Source: Anaerolineae bacterium
Lineage (GTDB): Bacteria > Chloroflexota > Anaerolineae > Aggregatilineales > Aggregatilineaceae
Assembly: GCA_023382715.1 (NCBI GenBank)
Contig: JAHDWP010000008.1
Coordinates: 1-64,000, forward strand
Direction: 5' to 3'
DNA: 64,000 nucleotides
Shown piece after piece: positions 25,410-33,822 of the stretch. The stretch's first letter is position 1; every line of letters begins with the position of its first letter. Position numbers and translations under genes: made by a program. Under the pieces are notes generated by a model. It saw nothing but the letters and a program-made list of their open reading frames with translations, was not told the DNA's origin and made no database searches.

Positions 25410-26248
25410 AGTCCGTCCTCGTCATGACCGACAGCACGTGCGATCTGCCCCGCGACTGGATCGCCCGTTACGACATCCGCGTCGTGCCCACCTATGTCCA
25501 TTTCGGGCTGGAAAGCCTGGCCGACGACGGCGTGCAGATCACCCGGCCAGAGTTCTACCGGCGGCTGACCACCGTCGCCGAGTTGCCCAAGACTTCCGCG
25601 CCGCCGCCCGGACAGGTGCTCGCGGTGATGCAGCAGGCCCTGGCCGACGCTGAGCACGTCATCGGCATCACCGCCCCGGCCAAGCTGAGCGGCATCTTCA
25701 ACACGTTCCGCCTGGCCGCCGAGCAAAGCGCGCCGCAGCGCGTCACGCTGATCGACAGCGGTCTGGTGAGCATGGGGCTGGGCTGGCTGGTCCTGCTGGC
25801 CGCCAAGCGCGCCCAGGCAGGCGTGGCGCCGGCGGCCATCGCCGCAGAAGTGCGCACCGCTGTGCCGCGCGCCGACGTCTGGGCGGCGCTGGACACCTTC
25901 GAGTACGTGCGGCGCAGTGGACGAGTCGGCTGGGCGACGGCAATGGTCGGCGAGCTGTTCCAGATCAAGCCGATCATCCGCCTGTACGATGGCGTGGTGT
26001 CCTCAGTCACCCGAGCGCGCACCTCTCAGCGGGCGTTCGCGGCCCTGGCGGAGCTGGCGCACGATGCCGCCCCGCTGCAACACCTGGCTGTGATGCATAC
26101 ACAATTCCCGGAAGGTGGCCAGCGCCTTCGCGAGGCGCTGGCCGACCTCGTGCCGCTCGCCGAGGTCCCGGTCGTGGACGTCACGCCAGTCCTCGGTGTG
26201 CATGTCGGGCCGAGAGCGCTCGGCGTCGGCGTGCTACGTCAAGCGTAA
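25406..26248 (+). CDS. DegV-family fatty-acid-binding protein (FakB-like), copy 2
   Basis: 280 residues. Same fold as the preceding gene: VMTDSTCDLP, VVPTYVHFG, SAPPPGQVLAVM, DTFEYVRRSGRVGWA and LFQIKPIIRLYDG. The two copies differ throughout, so they are not a recent duplication; different fatty-acid specificity is the simplest reading, as in Firmicutes with FakB1 and FakB2. Coupled to copy 1 by ATGA. Confidence 0.88.
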   Translation: MKSVLVMTDSTCDLPRDWIARYDIRVVPTYVHFGLESLADDGVQITRPEFYRRLTTVAELPKTSAPPPGQVLAVMQQALADAEHVIGITAPAKLSGIFNTFRLAAEQSAPQRVTLIDSGLVSMGLGWLVLLAAKRAQAGVAPAAIAAEVRTAVPRADVWAALDTFEYVRRSGRVGWATAMVGELFQIKPIIRLYDGVVSSVTRARTSQRAFAALAELAHDAAPLQHLAVMHTQFPEGGQRLREALADLVPLAEVPVVDVTPVLGVHVGPRALGVGVLRQA

Positions 26249-26264
26249 CCAGAAAGATAACCCT

Positions 26265-28832
26265 ATGCCTTCGGCGCTAGAAACACTGGTCAAAATCCTG
26301 AAGCTGGAGCAGGAAACCGGCTTCCGCAACACCGCGGTCATCGGCGGATTGGGGTCGTTTGTCGGCAACTGGGAGCGCGATGCGCGCCAGCAGGCCAAGC
26401 GCCCAGAACATCACGTGCTCATTGATGACCTGATTCAGCTTCTGCACGATTACGACGACAAAGACAGCGCAGACCAGCGCCGCGAGTCGGTCAAATACAT
26501 GCTGGGACGCATCACCGGGCGCATCCAGCCGCCCCGCCCCGCCCAACCAGAGACGGTTGCGCCGCCGGAAGCCGGCGAGCAAGAGTCGGACGCCGCAGCC
26601 GATCTCCCGGTTGACGGCGAACAGCAGGACGCCGGACAGGACGCTGAGACCGTAGAGGAGAGCTACACCCCGCCGCCGCCCGCCCGCGATCAACCGGCCA
26701 GGCACCGCGCGCTCCCTTCGCGACGGGGACGCCGTCCGGCGCTCTCGCCCGAAGAGGCTGCCGCGAAGCTGGCCGCCCTGCAGACGCCGGTGAGCGCGCT
26801 GCATCGGGTCGGCGAGAAGATGGCTGAGAAGCTGGGCCGTCTGGGCATCGTCACCGTCGGCGATCTGCTGTTCACGTTTCCCCGCCGCTACGACGACTAC
26901 ACGCGTATGCGCACATTCAACCGGCTGGTGCCCGGCGAGACGGTGACGGTGGTCGCCGCCATCCGCAACGTCGCCCGCAGGCAGGGGCGCGCCGGACGCC
27001 CGTATCTGTCGGTCGTGCTGGAAGACGGCACCGGCACTCTGCAGGCGGTCTTCTTCGGCCAGCTTTGGCTTCAGCGCCAGTTCAAGCGCGGCAGCATGAT
27101 CGTCGCCAGCGGCAAGGTCGAGCAGTTCCGCAACGAAGTGATGATGACCAATCCCGAATGGGAGCTTCTGGAGCGCGAGCACCTGCACACCAACCGCATC
27201 GTCCCCGTCTATCCGCTCACCAAAGGGTTGTCGGCGCGGACGATGCGCCGGCTGATGCGCCAGGCGCTGTCCGATCACGCCGCGAATGTCCCCGACTACC
27301 TGCCCGAATCGGTGCTGGAGCGCACCGGCTTGCCCGATCTGAGCTGGGCACTTGAGCAGGTGCACTTCCCGGACTCGCACGACTATCTGGAACACGCCCG
27401 GCAGCGCCTGAGCTTCGACGAGCTGTTCCTGTTTCAGATGGCGGTTATGGAAGCGCGGCGCGACTGGCAATCGGCCCCTGGCCAACCGCTCGCCGTGCCG
27501 GATGAGTGGCTGGGGGCGGCGCTCGCCGCCCTCCCCTTCCAGTTGACGGCGGCCCAACAGCGCGCGCTGGACGACATCCGCCGCGACCTGGCGCGCGACG
27601 TGCCCATGAATCGCCTGTTGCAGGGAGACGTGGGATCGGGCAAGACCGCCGTAGCCGCCCTCGCCCTGGCCATCGCTGTGCACAACGGCAAGCAGGCCGC
27701 GCTCATGGCCCCGACGAGCATCCTGGCCGAGCAGCATGCCCGCAATGTCACCGGGCTGCTGCGCGCCCTGCCCGGCGGGGAGCAGATAGAGTGCCGCCTG
27801 CTGACCGGCAGCACGCCTTCTGCCGAGCGCGACGAAATCTACGCGGGCCTGGCCGAAGGGAGCGTGCACGTGGTCATCGGCACGCACGCGCTCATTCAGG
27901 GCGGCGTGACCTTCCGCGATCTGGCCCTGGCCATCGTGGACGAGCAGCACCGCTTCGGTGTAGAACAGCGCGGTAGCCTGCGCGGCAAAGGCTTCAACCC
28001 GCATGTGCTCGTCATGACGGCGACACCCATCCCGCGCACGCTCGCCCTGACGCTCTACGCCGACCTCGACCTGTCCCTCATAGACGAGCTGCCTCCGGGC
28101 CGCTCGCCCGTCGAGACGCGCGTCCTGCGCCCGGTCGAGCGCGAGCGAGTCTACAGCTTCATTCGCGCCCAGCTTGGCAAGGGACGCCAGGCGTTCATCG
28201 TCTATCCTTTGGTGGAAGCGACCGACGACCAGGAAGAGGGCCAGGCGGCTGTCGAGGAATACGAGCGGCTGCGATCTGCCATCTTCCCAAACTACCGCCT
28301 GGGGCTGCTGCACGGACGCATGGCCCCGGCGGAGAAAGACGCCGTCATGCACGCTTTCGCCAGCGGCGAGCTTCAGATACTGGTCGCTACGTCGGTCATC
28401 GAGGTGGGCATTGACGTGCCCAACGCCAGCGTGATGCTGATCGAGCACGCCGAGCGCTTTGGGCTGGCGCAGTTGCACCAGTTCCGGGGGCGTGTCGGGC
28501 GCGGTGAGCACCGCTCCTACTGCCTGCTGATCACCGAGACCCCGTCTGAGGAAGCCATCGCGCGGCTCAGCGCCCTGGAAGAGACAACCGATGGCTTCAA
28601 GCTGGCCGAGATTGACTGGCGGCTGCGCGGGGCCGGCGATCTGTTGGGCATCCGCCAAAGTGGCGCGCAGCAGTTCCGCCTGACCGAGCTGATGAACCCG
28701 CGCCTGGTCGAGCTGGCCCAGCGTGAAGCGCGCACCGTCTATGCCGACGATCCGCCGCTGGGCCGTCCGGAACACCAGTTGCTCGCTCAGCGCCTCCAGG
28801 CTTTAGCCGGGCGTCGGGGCGACATAAGCTGA
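26265..28832 (+). CDS. recG: ATP-dependent DNA helicase RecG
   Basis: 855 residues. Branch-migrating helicase that remodels stalled forks. The RecG core begins near residue 165 with a wedge/OB domain (LFTFPRRYDDYTRMRTF, then VVAAIRN). It continues with helicase motifs GDVGSGKT (Walker A), DEQHRFG, TATPIPRTLAL and the TRG-type HQFRGRVGRG. The first about 165 residues are an extra Pro/Glu-rich N-terminal region absent from E. coli-type RecG (about 690 residues). The ATG at 26265 has only a weak AGAAAG site. Confidence 0.93.
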   Translation: MPSALETLVKILKLEQETGFRNTAVIGGLGSFVGNWERDARQQAKRPEHHVLIDDLIQLLHDYDDKDSADQRRESVKYMLGRITGRIQPPRPAQPETVAPPEAGEQESDAAADLPVDGEQQDAGQDAETVEESYTPPPPARDQPARHRALPSRRGRRPALSPEEAAAKLAALQTPVSALHRVGEKMAEKLGRLGIVTVGDLLFTFPRRYDDYTRMRTFNRLVPGETVTVVAAIRNVARRQGRAGRPYLSVVLEDGTGTLQAVFFGQLWLQRQFKRGSMIVASGKVEQFRNEVMMTNPEWELLEREHLHTNRIVPVYPLTKGLSARTMRRLMRQALSDHAANVPDYLPESVLERTGLPDLSWALEQVHFPDSHDYLEHARQRLSFDELFLFQMAVMEARRDWQSAPGQPLAVPDEWLGAALAALPFQLTAAQQRALDDIRRDLARDVPMNRLLQGDVGSGKTAVAALALAIAVHNGKQAALMAPTSILAEQHARNVTGLLRALPGGEQIECRLLTGSTPSAERDEIYAGLAEGSVHVVIGTHALIQGGVTFRDLALAIVDEQHRFGVEQRGSLRGKGFNPHVLVMTATPIPRTLALTLYADLDLSLIDELPPGRSPVETRVLRPVERERVYSFIRAQLGKGRQAFIVYPLVEATDDQEEGQAAVEEYERLRSAIFPNYRLGLLHGRMAPAEKDAVMHAFASGELQILVATSVIEVGIDVPNASVMLIEHAERFGLAQLHQFRGRVGRGEHRSYCLLITETPSEEAIARLSALEETTDGFKLAEIDWRLRGAGDLLGIRQSGAQQFRLTELMNPRLVELAQREARTVYADDPPLGRPEHQLLAQRLQALAGRRGDIS

Positions 28833-28883
28833 CACCTGCGCGCCCCCTGTGGCGGGCGCAGCGACGATATAGGACGAGACACT

Positions 28884-29426
28884 ATGCGTAATGATCACAT
28901 CTGCTGCGCCATCTTCCCTGGCTCGTTCAACCCCGTCCACTATGGCCATGTGGACATTGCCCAGCGCGCGCAGCGCATGTTCGATGAAGTGATCGTGGCC
29001 GTCTATGTGCATCCCGGCAAGCCCAACCTGTTCTCTGGTGAAGAGCGCGTCGCCCTGGTTCGGGAAGCGTTGAAAAATGAGCCGCGCGTGCGAGTTGCGT
29101 CATACAATAAATTAACTGTAGACTATGCACGAGAGGTTGGCGCTCACGCCATCGTGCGCGGGCTGCGCGTGTTTTCGGATTTCGAGCTGGAGTTCCGCAT
29201 GGCGCTGGCGAACCGCCGGCTCGCGCCGGACATCGAAATCGTGACATTTATCGCCGCCGAGGAACACCTGCACATCAGTTCGAGCACGATTCGTGAGATC
29301 GCATCGTTGGGGGGGGATGTGTCTTCGATGACGCCGCCGCATGTAGTCGTAGCCCTGCAGCGGCGTTTCGAAGAGCTTAGAGCGCAAGGATCCAACTCCT
29401 CCTATATGGTCAGTATAAATGAGTAG
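28884..29426 (+). CDS. coaD: Phosphopantetheine adenylyltransferase
   Basis: 180 residues. Penultimate step of coenzyme A synthesis. Nucleotidyltransferase motifs GSFNPVHYGHVDI and ISSSTIRE are present. The usual GSFDP aspartate is Asn here, and a His replaces the common Thr in TxGH; both substitutions occur in related adenylyltransferases, but the Asn deserves checking. The C-terminus is about 20 residues longer than E. coli CoaD. Confidence 0.88.
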   Translation: MRNDHICCAIFPGSFNPVHYGHVDIAQRAQRMFDEVIVAVYVHPGKPNLFSGEERVALVREALKNEPRVRVASYNKLTVDYAREVGAHAIVRGLRVFSDFELEFRMALANRRLAPDIEIVTFIAAEEHLHISSSTIREIASLGGDVSSMTPPHVVVALQRRFEELRAQGSNSSYMVSINE

Positions 29427-29453
29427 CAACGCACCGGAGTGGGGAGGCAGCAC

Positions 29454-30023
29454 ATGGATATCCAACACCTGGTAGACCGCCTGGAAGACCTGATTGACGA
29501 AGGGCGTCACGTTCCTTTCAGCAAATTCACGCTCATTGACGAAGAGCGCGCGCTGGAGATTATTGACCAGATGCGCATTTCGGTGCCAGAGCAGATCGAG
29601 ATAGCCTCGCGCGTGATCAACCAGCGCGACCGTGTGCTGGCTCAGGCCACCGAGGAAGCCGAGCGCGTCCGGCAGATCGCCCGCGATCAAAGCAAAGACA
29701 TGGTGGAGCGTGACGCCATCGTGAAAAAGGCGCGCAGCCAGGCCCAGAACATCGTCGAAGAGGCGTACCGCGAGGCAGAGAATATTCGCGCCGATGCCGA
29801 CAGCTACGTGGTGGAAGTGCTCAAAGAGTTGGAAGGGCAGCTCATGCACAACCTCGCCGTAGCGCGCAACGGCGTGGCCAAGATCATGGAGGCGCGCGCT
29901 GCCAGCCGCGCCCAGACGCAAGTCGCCGCCGAGCAGGAAAGGCAGAGCATCGCCCTCCCTGTCGAAGAATACGCCGAAGCCACCCTTGATCAGGACAGCA
30001 GCCGGCCCGGCCCAAGCGACTGA
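29454..30023 (+). CDS. DivIVA-like coiled-coil protein
   Basis: 189 residues. Start ATG at 29454 is well spaced from GGGGAGG. The N-terminal part (DIQHLVDRLEDLIDEG, then IIDQMRISVPEQI) is followed by a long charged heptad-like coiled coil (about 45-160) rich in Glu, Arg and Ala, as in DivIVA-like or ATP-synthase-b-like proteins. There is no membrane segment. The family appears next to coaD in several phyla. It may act in polar or septal organisation; no direct evidence for function is visible. Confidence 0.6.
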   Translation: MDIQHLVDRLEDLIDEGRHVPFSKFTLIDEERALEIIDQMRISVPEQIEIASRVINQRDRVLAQATEEAERVRQIARDQSKDMVERDAIVKKARSQAQNIVEEAYREAENIRADADSYVVEVLKELEGQLMHNLAVARNGVAKIMEARAASRAQTQVAAEQERQSIALPVEEYAEATLDQDSSRPGPSD

Positions 30024-30062
30024 TTCGCCGCTCTGGCGTTGCGCGCACTGCGCGTCCCAGCC

Positions 30063-30091
30063 TTGACAGTCCCGTGAAGGCTGCTTATAAT
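30063..30091 (+). promoter_or_regulatory. Perfect-consensus promoter of rpmF
   Basis: TTGACA (30063-30068), exactly 17-nt spacer, TATAAT (30086-30091). Predicted start near 30098 gives a leader of about 48 nt to rpmF. Confidence 0.85.
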
Positions 30092-30145
30092 TCTGCGCGT
30101 TGCCCGGCCCGAACGCCGGACATGCGTCTGTCTAAGGAGACTTCA

Positions 30146-30334
30146 ATGGGTCCGCTACCCAAGCGAAAAACGTCCAAGACCCGCCGCGACAAGCGGCGTT
30201 CGCACGACCATCTGGCGCCGCGCCATCTCGTCCTCTGCAACGAGTGCGGCAATTACAAGCCGTCGCACGAAGTCTGCCCGCATTGCGGCATGTATCGCGG
30301 TCGTGAAGTGCTGCAGGTTGCCGAAGAAAAATAG
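30146..30334 (+). CDS. rpmF: 50S ribosomal protein L32
   Basis: 62 residues. LPKRKTSKTRRDKRRSHD at the N-terminus is typical. The four-cysteine zinc site CNECGNY...CPHCG marks the C+ form. The ATG at 30146 follows AAGGAG. In many bacteria rpmF follows the yceD gene; here yceD is about 20 kb away at 50094-50639, while the other usual neighbour, fabD, is retained directly downstream. Confidence 0.95.
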   Translation: MGPLPKRKTSKTRRDKRRSHDHLAPRHLVLCNECGNYKPSHEVCPHCGMYRGREVLQVAEEK

Positions 30335-30373
30335 CAGACCGGCGACAGCCATTCCCGGACAGCAATGCTGGGG

Positions 30374-30400
30374 GCCGTGCCTTGACGAGCACGGCTCTTT
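30374..30400 (+). terminator. Terminator after rpmF
   Basis: GCCGTGC (30374-30380) pairs with GCACGGC (30389-30395), followed by TCTTT. The T-run is short, so partial read-through into fabD is possible. Confidence 0.6.
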
Positions 30401-30454
30401 GCGTTATGAACCCTGGTGTGTGACCGCATCTGTTCACAAAGGAAGGAACACCCC

Positions 30455-31420
30455 ATGATCAGTTGGCAGGCCACTGCGCTGCTTTTCCCCGGACAGGGAT
30501 CGCAGGAGGTTGGCATGGGGGCCGACCTGGCTGCCGCTTTCCCCGGCGCGCGTGCCGTCTTCGCCCAGGCGGATGAAGTGCTTGGCTTTCCCCTCAGCAG
30601 CCTGTGCTTCAATGGCCCCGCCGAAATCCTCAACGACACGCTCAACACTCAGCCGGCCCTGTTCGTCATGGGCGTCGCTCTGGTACACGTCCTGAGCGAA
30701 GCGCTCGGCGACACGTTCCAGCCGGCGTGCGCAGCCGGGCACAGCCTCGGCGAGTTGACGGCCCTGACCGCCGCTGGCGCTATGACTTTTGCAGACGGGC
30801 TGCGCTTGGTCCGCGAGCGCGGGCGGCTGATGCACGAAGCCAGCCATCGCGCGCCTGGCGCGATGGCCGCTGTGCTGGGGCTGGACACAGAGGCGTTGGC
30901 CGCCCTCTGCGCAGAGACGAGCGCCCAGACCGGTCGTCCGCTGGTGATCGCCAACGACAACTGCCCCGGCCAGGTCGTCATCTCCGGCGATAAGCCAACC
31001 CTGGAGCTGGCCCTGCCCCGGATTGAGGCGGCTGGCGCCAAGCGCGTTGTCCCGCTGACGGTCAGCGTGGCCTCCCACTCCCCGCTCATGGAGAGCATCA
31101 CCGCCGATTTCGCCAGCGCGCTGGCGGCCACACCTTTCAGCGCCCCCCGCCTGCCCGTGATTGGCAATGTGCACGCTGCGCCGCTGGAGTCCGCTGAGGC
31201 CATCCGCACCGAGCTTGGCGCGCAGCTTACCTCAACCGTGCGCTGGACGCAGTCCGTCCAGACGATGCGCGCGCGCGGAATCGAGACGTTCGTCGAGCTG
31301 GGGCCGAAGGACGTGCTGACGGGTCTGGTCAAGCGCATTGACCGCGCCGCGCAGCGCCACACGCTCAATTCCGCCGAAGCGGTGCAGGCGTTTCTCCGCG
31401 AGTGCGACATTCCATCCTGA
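30455..31420 (+). CDS. fabD: Malonyl-CoA:ACP transacylase
   Basis: 321 residues. Loads malonyl groups onto acyl carrier protein for fatty-acid synthesis. FPGQGSQ at the start, active-site GHSLGE with S97, and the catalytic His in VASHSPLM are present. The ATG at 30455 follows GGAAGGA; the upstream in-frame extension has no conserved residues. No other fab gene is adjacent. A 7-bp hairpin without T-run lies at 31421-31437 directly after the stop. Confidence 0.95.
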   Translation: MISWQATALLFPGQGSQEVGMGADLAAAFPGARAVFAQADEVLGFPLSSLCFNGPAEILNDTLNTQPALFVMGVALVHVLSEALGDTFQPACAAGHSLGELTALTAAGAMTFADGLRLVRERGRLMHEASHRAPGAMAAVLGLDTEALAALCAETSAQTGRPLVIANDNCPGQVVISGDKPTLELALPRIEAAGAKRVVPLTVSVASHSPLMESITADFASALAATPFSAPRLPVIGNVHAAPLESAEAIRTELGAQLTSTVRWTQSVQTMRARGIETFVELGPKDVLTGLVKRIDRAAQRHTLNSAEAVQAFLRECDIPS

Positions 31421-31437
31421 TTGGGCACTATGCCCAA
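31421..31437. repeat. Hairpin at the fabD end
   Basis: TTGGGCA (31421-31427) and TGCCCAA (31431-31437) with a 3-nt loop start immediately after the fabD stop. No T-run follows, so any terminator role is weak. Confidence 0.4.
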
Positions 31438-31520
31438 CGATTTCCGAGCTACCCCAGCAGATCATCCAGATTGACTGTTGGGGTTGTTTGATTCTTGTGA
31501 GCAATGCACAAAATCCCCAC

Positions 31521-31548
31521 TGGCTCCGGGACTTCGCGCCACTATAAT
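31521..31548 (+). promoter_or_regulatory. Candidate promoter of glnA
   Basis: TGGCTC (31521-31526), 16-nt spacer, TATAAT (31543-31548), 37 nt before the glnA start. The -10 is perfect, the -35 weak, which fits an activated promoter. Confidence 0.55.
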
Positions 31549-31585
31549 CAGCGGCTACCGATCGTCGCAGACAGGAGTCGCCACA

Positions 31586-32926
31586 ATGGAAGACAAAGCG
31601 CACGCCATTATCGAGACCGCCAGGGCAGAAGGCGTGAAGTTCATTGACTTGCAGTTCACCGACATCTTCGGCGCGACCAAAAGCGTGACCATCCAGGACG
31701 TGGGGCTGGAAGATGCGCTTGAGCGCGGTGTGTGGTTTGACGGGTCCTCGATCCAGGGTTTCGCCCGTATTGAGGAATCGGATATGTTCCTGCGCCCCGA
31801 TCCGATCACTTTTCGCGTGTTGCCCTGGACGCTGGACGATCCGTTGGGGCGACGCGCGCGCATCATCTGCGACGTATACAACCCCGACGGCACCCCGTTC
31901 GAAGGTGATCCGCGCTATGCACTCAAGCGCGCGATAGCCCACGCCGAGAAGCTCGGCTACGTCTACAACACGGGGCCAGAGCTGGAGTTCTTCCTCTTCC
32001 GCGAAAACGGTCGCGAAGCGGTCCCTCACGATGTCGGCGGCTATTTCGACTTCTCGCCCGGCGACGAGGCGCAGCGCGTGCGCAGCGACATCACTCGCGC
32101 GCTGCTGGCCCTGCGTATCCATGTCGAGATGGCCCATCACGAGGTGGCGATCGGTCAGCACGAGATTGACTTCCGCTACGAGCAGGCCCTCCACGCCGCC
32201 GACAACTCCGTGACCTTCAAGTACACGGTCAAGGGCATCGCCGCCAAACACGGCCTCATCGCCACCTTCATGCCCAAGCCCGTCTTCGGCATCAACGGCA
32301 GCGGCATGCATGTCCACCAGAGCTTGATGGATCGCCAGACCGGCGAGACCAGGATGTATGATCCGTCGGGCGTGTTCAACCTGTCGGCTGTTGCGCGGCA
32401 GTTCGTCGCCGGGCAGCTCGCCCACGCCCGCGCCCTCGCCGCCGTCGTCGCGCCGACGGTCAACAGCTACAAGCGCCTGACCCCCGGCTATGAAGCGCCC
32501 GTTTATGTGTGCTGGGCGCAGCGCAACCGCTCGGCGCTGGTGCGCGTGCCGCGCCACTCGCCGGGCCGCGAAACCAGCACGCGCGTCGAATTGCGCTTCC
32601 CCGACCCAAGCTGCAATCCCTACCTGGCCTTCGCCGTCATGCTCGAAGCGGGTCTGGACGGCATCGAGCGCGGGCTTGAGCCGCCACCCCCCGTCTCCGA
32701 CGATGTCTTTCACTGGACGTCCGCCGAGCGCGAAGCCAACGGCGTGGGTGTGCTGCCGGGCACGCTGGAAGAGGCGCTGGATGCGCTGGCCGCAGACGAC
32801 ATCGTGCGCAAGGCGCTCGGCGACCACATCTACAACGTTTACGAGCGGGCCAAGCGCATGGAATGGGACGAATACCGCATTCACGTGACGAGCTGGGAGA
32901 TCAAACGCTACATGCACACGGTGTAA
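31586..32926 (+). CDS. glnA: Glutamine synthetase, type I
   Basis: 446 residues. Makes glutamine from glutamate, ammonia and ATP. The beta-grasp N-terminus (IDLQFTDIFGATKSV) with FDGSSI is followed by the catalytic domain with GPELEFFLF, NGSGMHVHQSL and NPYLAFAVML. I do not see the Tyr adenylylation motif of proteobacterial enzymes; the length fits the shorter GSI-alpha group, which is usually not adenylylated. ATG at 31586 after ACAGGAG. It has its own promoter and terminator. Confidence 0.95.
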   Translation: MEDKAHAIIETARAEGVKFIDLQFTDIFGATKSVTIQDVGLEDALERGVWFDGSSIQGFARIEESDMFLRPDPITFRVLPWTLDDPLGRRARIICDVYNPDGTPFEGDPRYALKRAIAHAEKLGYVYNTGPELEFFLFRENGREAVPHDVGGYFDFSPGDEAQRVRSDITRALLALRIHVEMAHHEVAIGQHEIDFRYEQALHAADNSVTFKYTVKGIAAKHGLIATFMPKPVFGINGSGMHVHQSLMDRQTGETRMYDPSGVFNLSAVARQFVAGQLAHARALAAVVAPTVNSYKRLTPGYEAPVYVCWAQRNRSALVRVPRHSPGRETSTRVELRFPDPSCNPYLAFAVMLEAGLDGIERGLEPPPPVSDDVFHWTSAEREANGVGVLPGTLEEALDALAADDIVRKALGDHIYNVYERAKRMEWDEYRIHVTSWEIKRYMHTV

Positions 32927-32954
32927 GCCGCCCCCGTGCGGAAAGAGACCAGGC

Positions 32955-32993
32955 GCAGGGGGCCGCCCGCAGGAGTTGCCCCCTGCCTTTTCC
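32955..32993 (+). terminator. Intrinsic terminator of glnA
   Basis: GCAGGGGGC (32955-32963) pairs with GCCCCCTGC (32978-32986), followed by CTTTTCC. Confidence 0.75.
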
Positions 32994-33046
32994 GTTGCTA
33001 TCATGGGCCTCCACCAGACCAGCTAGTCACACATCGCAGAGGTCTC

Positions 33047-33559
33047 ATGAGTTCGAGCAGCGACCAACACAGAGCAGCCGCCACCCAGCAGGGCCAGGTA
33101 CCGCTGGCCATCGTCACCGTCAGCGACACGCGCACTCCCGAAAGCGACGTGAACGGCGCCTATCTGCGCGAGCAGATCGCGGCCGCCGGCCATCGCGTGG
33201 TCGCTTATCGGATCGTCAAGGACGAAGTGGATCAGGTGCTGGAGGTGCTGGACGAGCTGGCAGCGGGCGAAGCGCGCGTGATCCTGTACAACGGCGGCAC
33301 AGGCATCTCGCCCCGCGACTGCACCTACGACGCCCTCAGCCTCAAGCTGGAGAAGGTGCTGCCCGGCTTCGGCGAGTTGTTCCGAATGCTCAGCTACCAG
33401 CAGGTCGGCGCGGCGGCGATGCTCTCGCGCGCCACTGCCGGCGTCTACCGCAACACGATCATCGTCTCCACGCCCGGATCGCCCGCTGCGGTGCAGCTTG
33501 CCTGGGAAAAGCTCATCGCGCCGGAACTGACTCACCTGGCCTGGGAAGCCCTTCGCTGA
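33047..33559 (+). CDS. moaB: Molybdenum cofactor biosynthesis protein MoaB/MogA type
   Basis: 170 residues. MoCF-domain protein that adenylylates molybdopterin before metal insertion. Typical pieces: [49 protein letters not shown] and STPGSP. The ATG at 33047 has AGAGG about 8 nt upstream; the frame upstream of it runs into the glnA terminator and is not conserved-looking. It is not beside the other Moco genes at 44221-47759. Confidence 0.9.
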   Translation: MSSSSDQHRAAATQQGQVPLAIVTVSDTRTPESDVNGAYLREQIAAAGHRVVAYRIVKDEVDQVLEVLDELAAGEARVILYNGGTGISPRDCTYDALSLKLEKVLPGFGELFRMLSYQQVGAAAMLSRATAGVYRNTIIVSTPGSPAAVQLAWEKLIAPELTHLAWEALR

Positions 33560-33593
33560 GCGCCCAACAGCGGAAATCGCAGGCGAAAAACCA

Positions 33594-33621
33594 TTGACGC
33601 GCCCGCGTCCCCTGGTATAAT
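33594..33621 (+). promoter_or_regulatory. Promoter of tRNA(CAT)
   Basis: TTGACG (33594-33599), 16-nt spacer, TATAAT (33616-33621). Predicted start near 33628, a few nt before the mature 5' end. Confidence 0.75.
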
Positions 33622-33634
33622 ACCCAGGCAGTTC

Positions 33635-33706
33635 GGCGACGTAGCTCAGCGGTAGAGCAGGGGACTCATAAGCCCTGGGTCGTGTGTTCAAATCACACCG
33701 TCGCCA
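33635..33706 (+). tRNA. tRNA with CAT anticodon (Met, or Ile2)
   Basis: 72 nt. Acceptor stem GGCGACG/CGTCGCC, D arm GCTC/GAGC with a 7-nt loop, anticodon loop CTCATAA, 5-nt variable loop, T arm GTGTG-TTCAAAT-CACAC, discriminator A. CCA is not encoded. The anticodon stem GGGGA/GCCCT has a U-type wobble at 27-43 and an A-G mismatch at 31-39. CAT could be elongator Met or lysidine-modified Ile2; it is not initiator, because the acceptor starts with a normal G-C pair. Confidence 0.93.
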
Positions 33707-33714
33707 CTCCTCAC

Positions 33715-33740
33715 ACTCGGCGCACCGCCGAGTTTTTGTT
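33715..33740 (+). terminator. Intrinsic terminator of the tRNA gene
   Basis: ACTCGGCG (33715-33722) pairs with CGCCGAGT (33726-33733), followed by TTTTTGTTT. A textbook terminator. Confidence 0.9.
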
Positions 33741-33753
33741 TGCCGTTCCTCAC

Positions 33754-33783
33754 TTGTCGGGCGCCCCTGTGATCGCGTACACT
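33754..33783 (+). promoter_or_regulatory. Candidate promoter of the 111-residue gene
   Basis: TTGTCG (33754-33759), 18-nt spacer, TACACT (33778-33783). Confidence 0.35.
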
Positions 33784-33822
33784 ACAATTCAGATGACTGT
33801 CGTGAGGATGGGAGCGCAAGCC

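Noticed and set aside
24537-26248. The two DegV genes as a recent tandem duplication or one split gene.
   Set aside because: Each is full length with its own DegV motifs, and they differ along the whole sequence.
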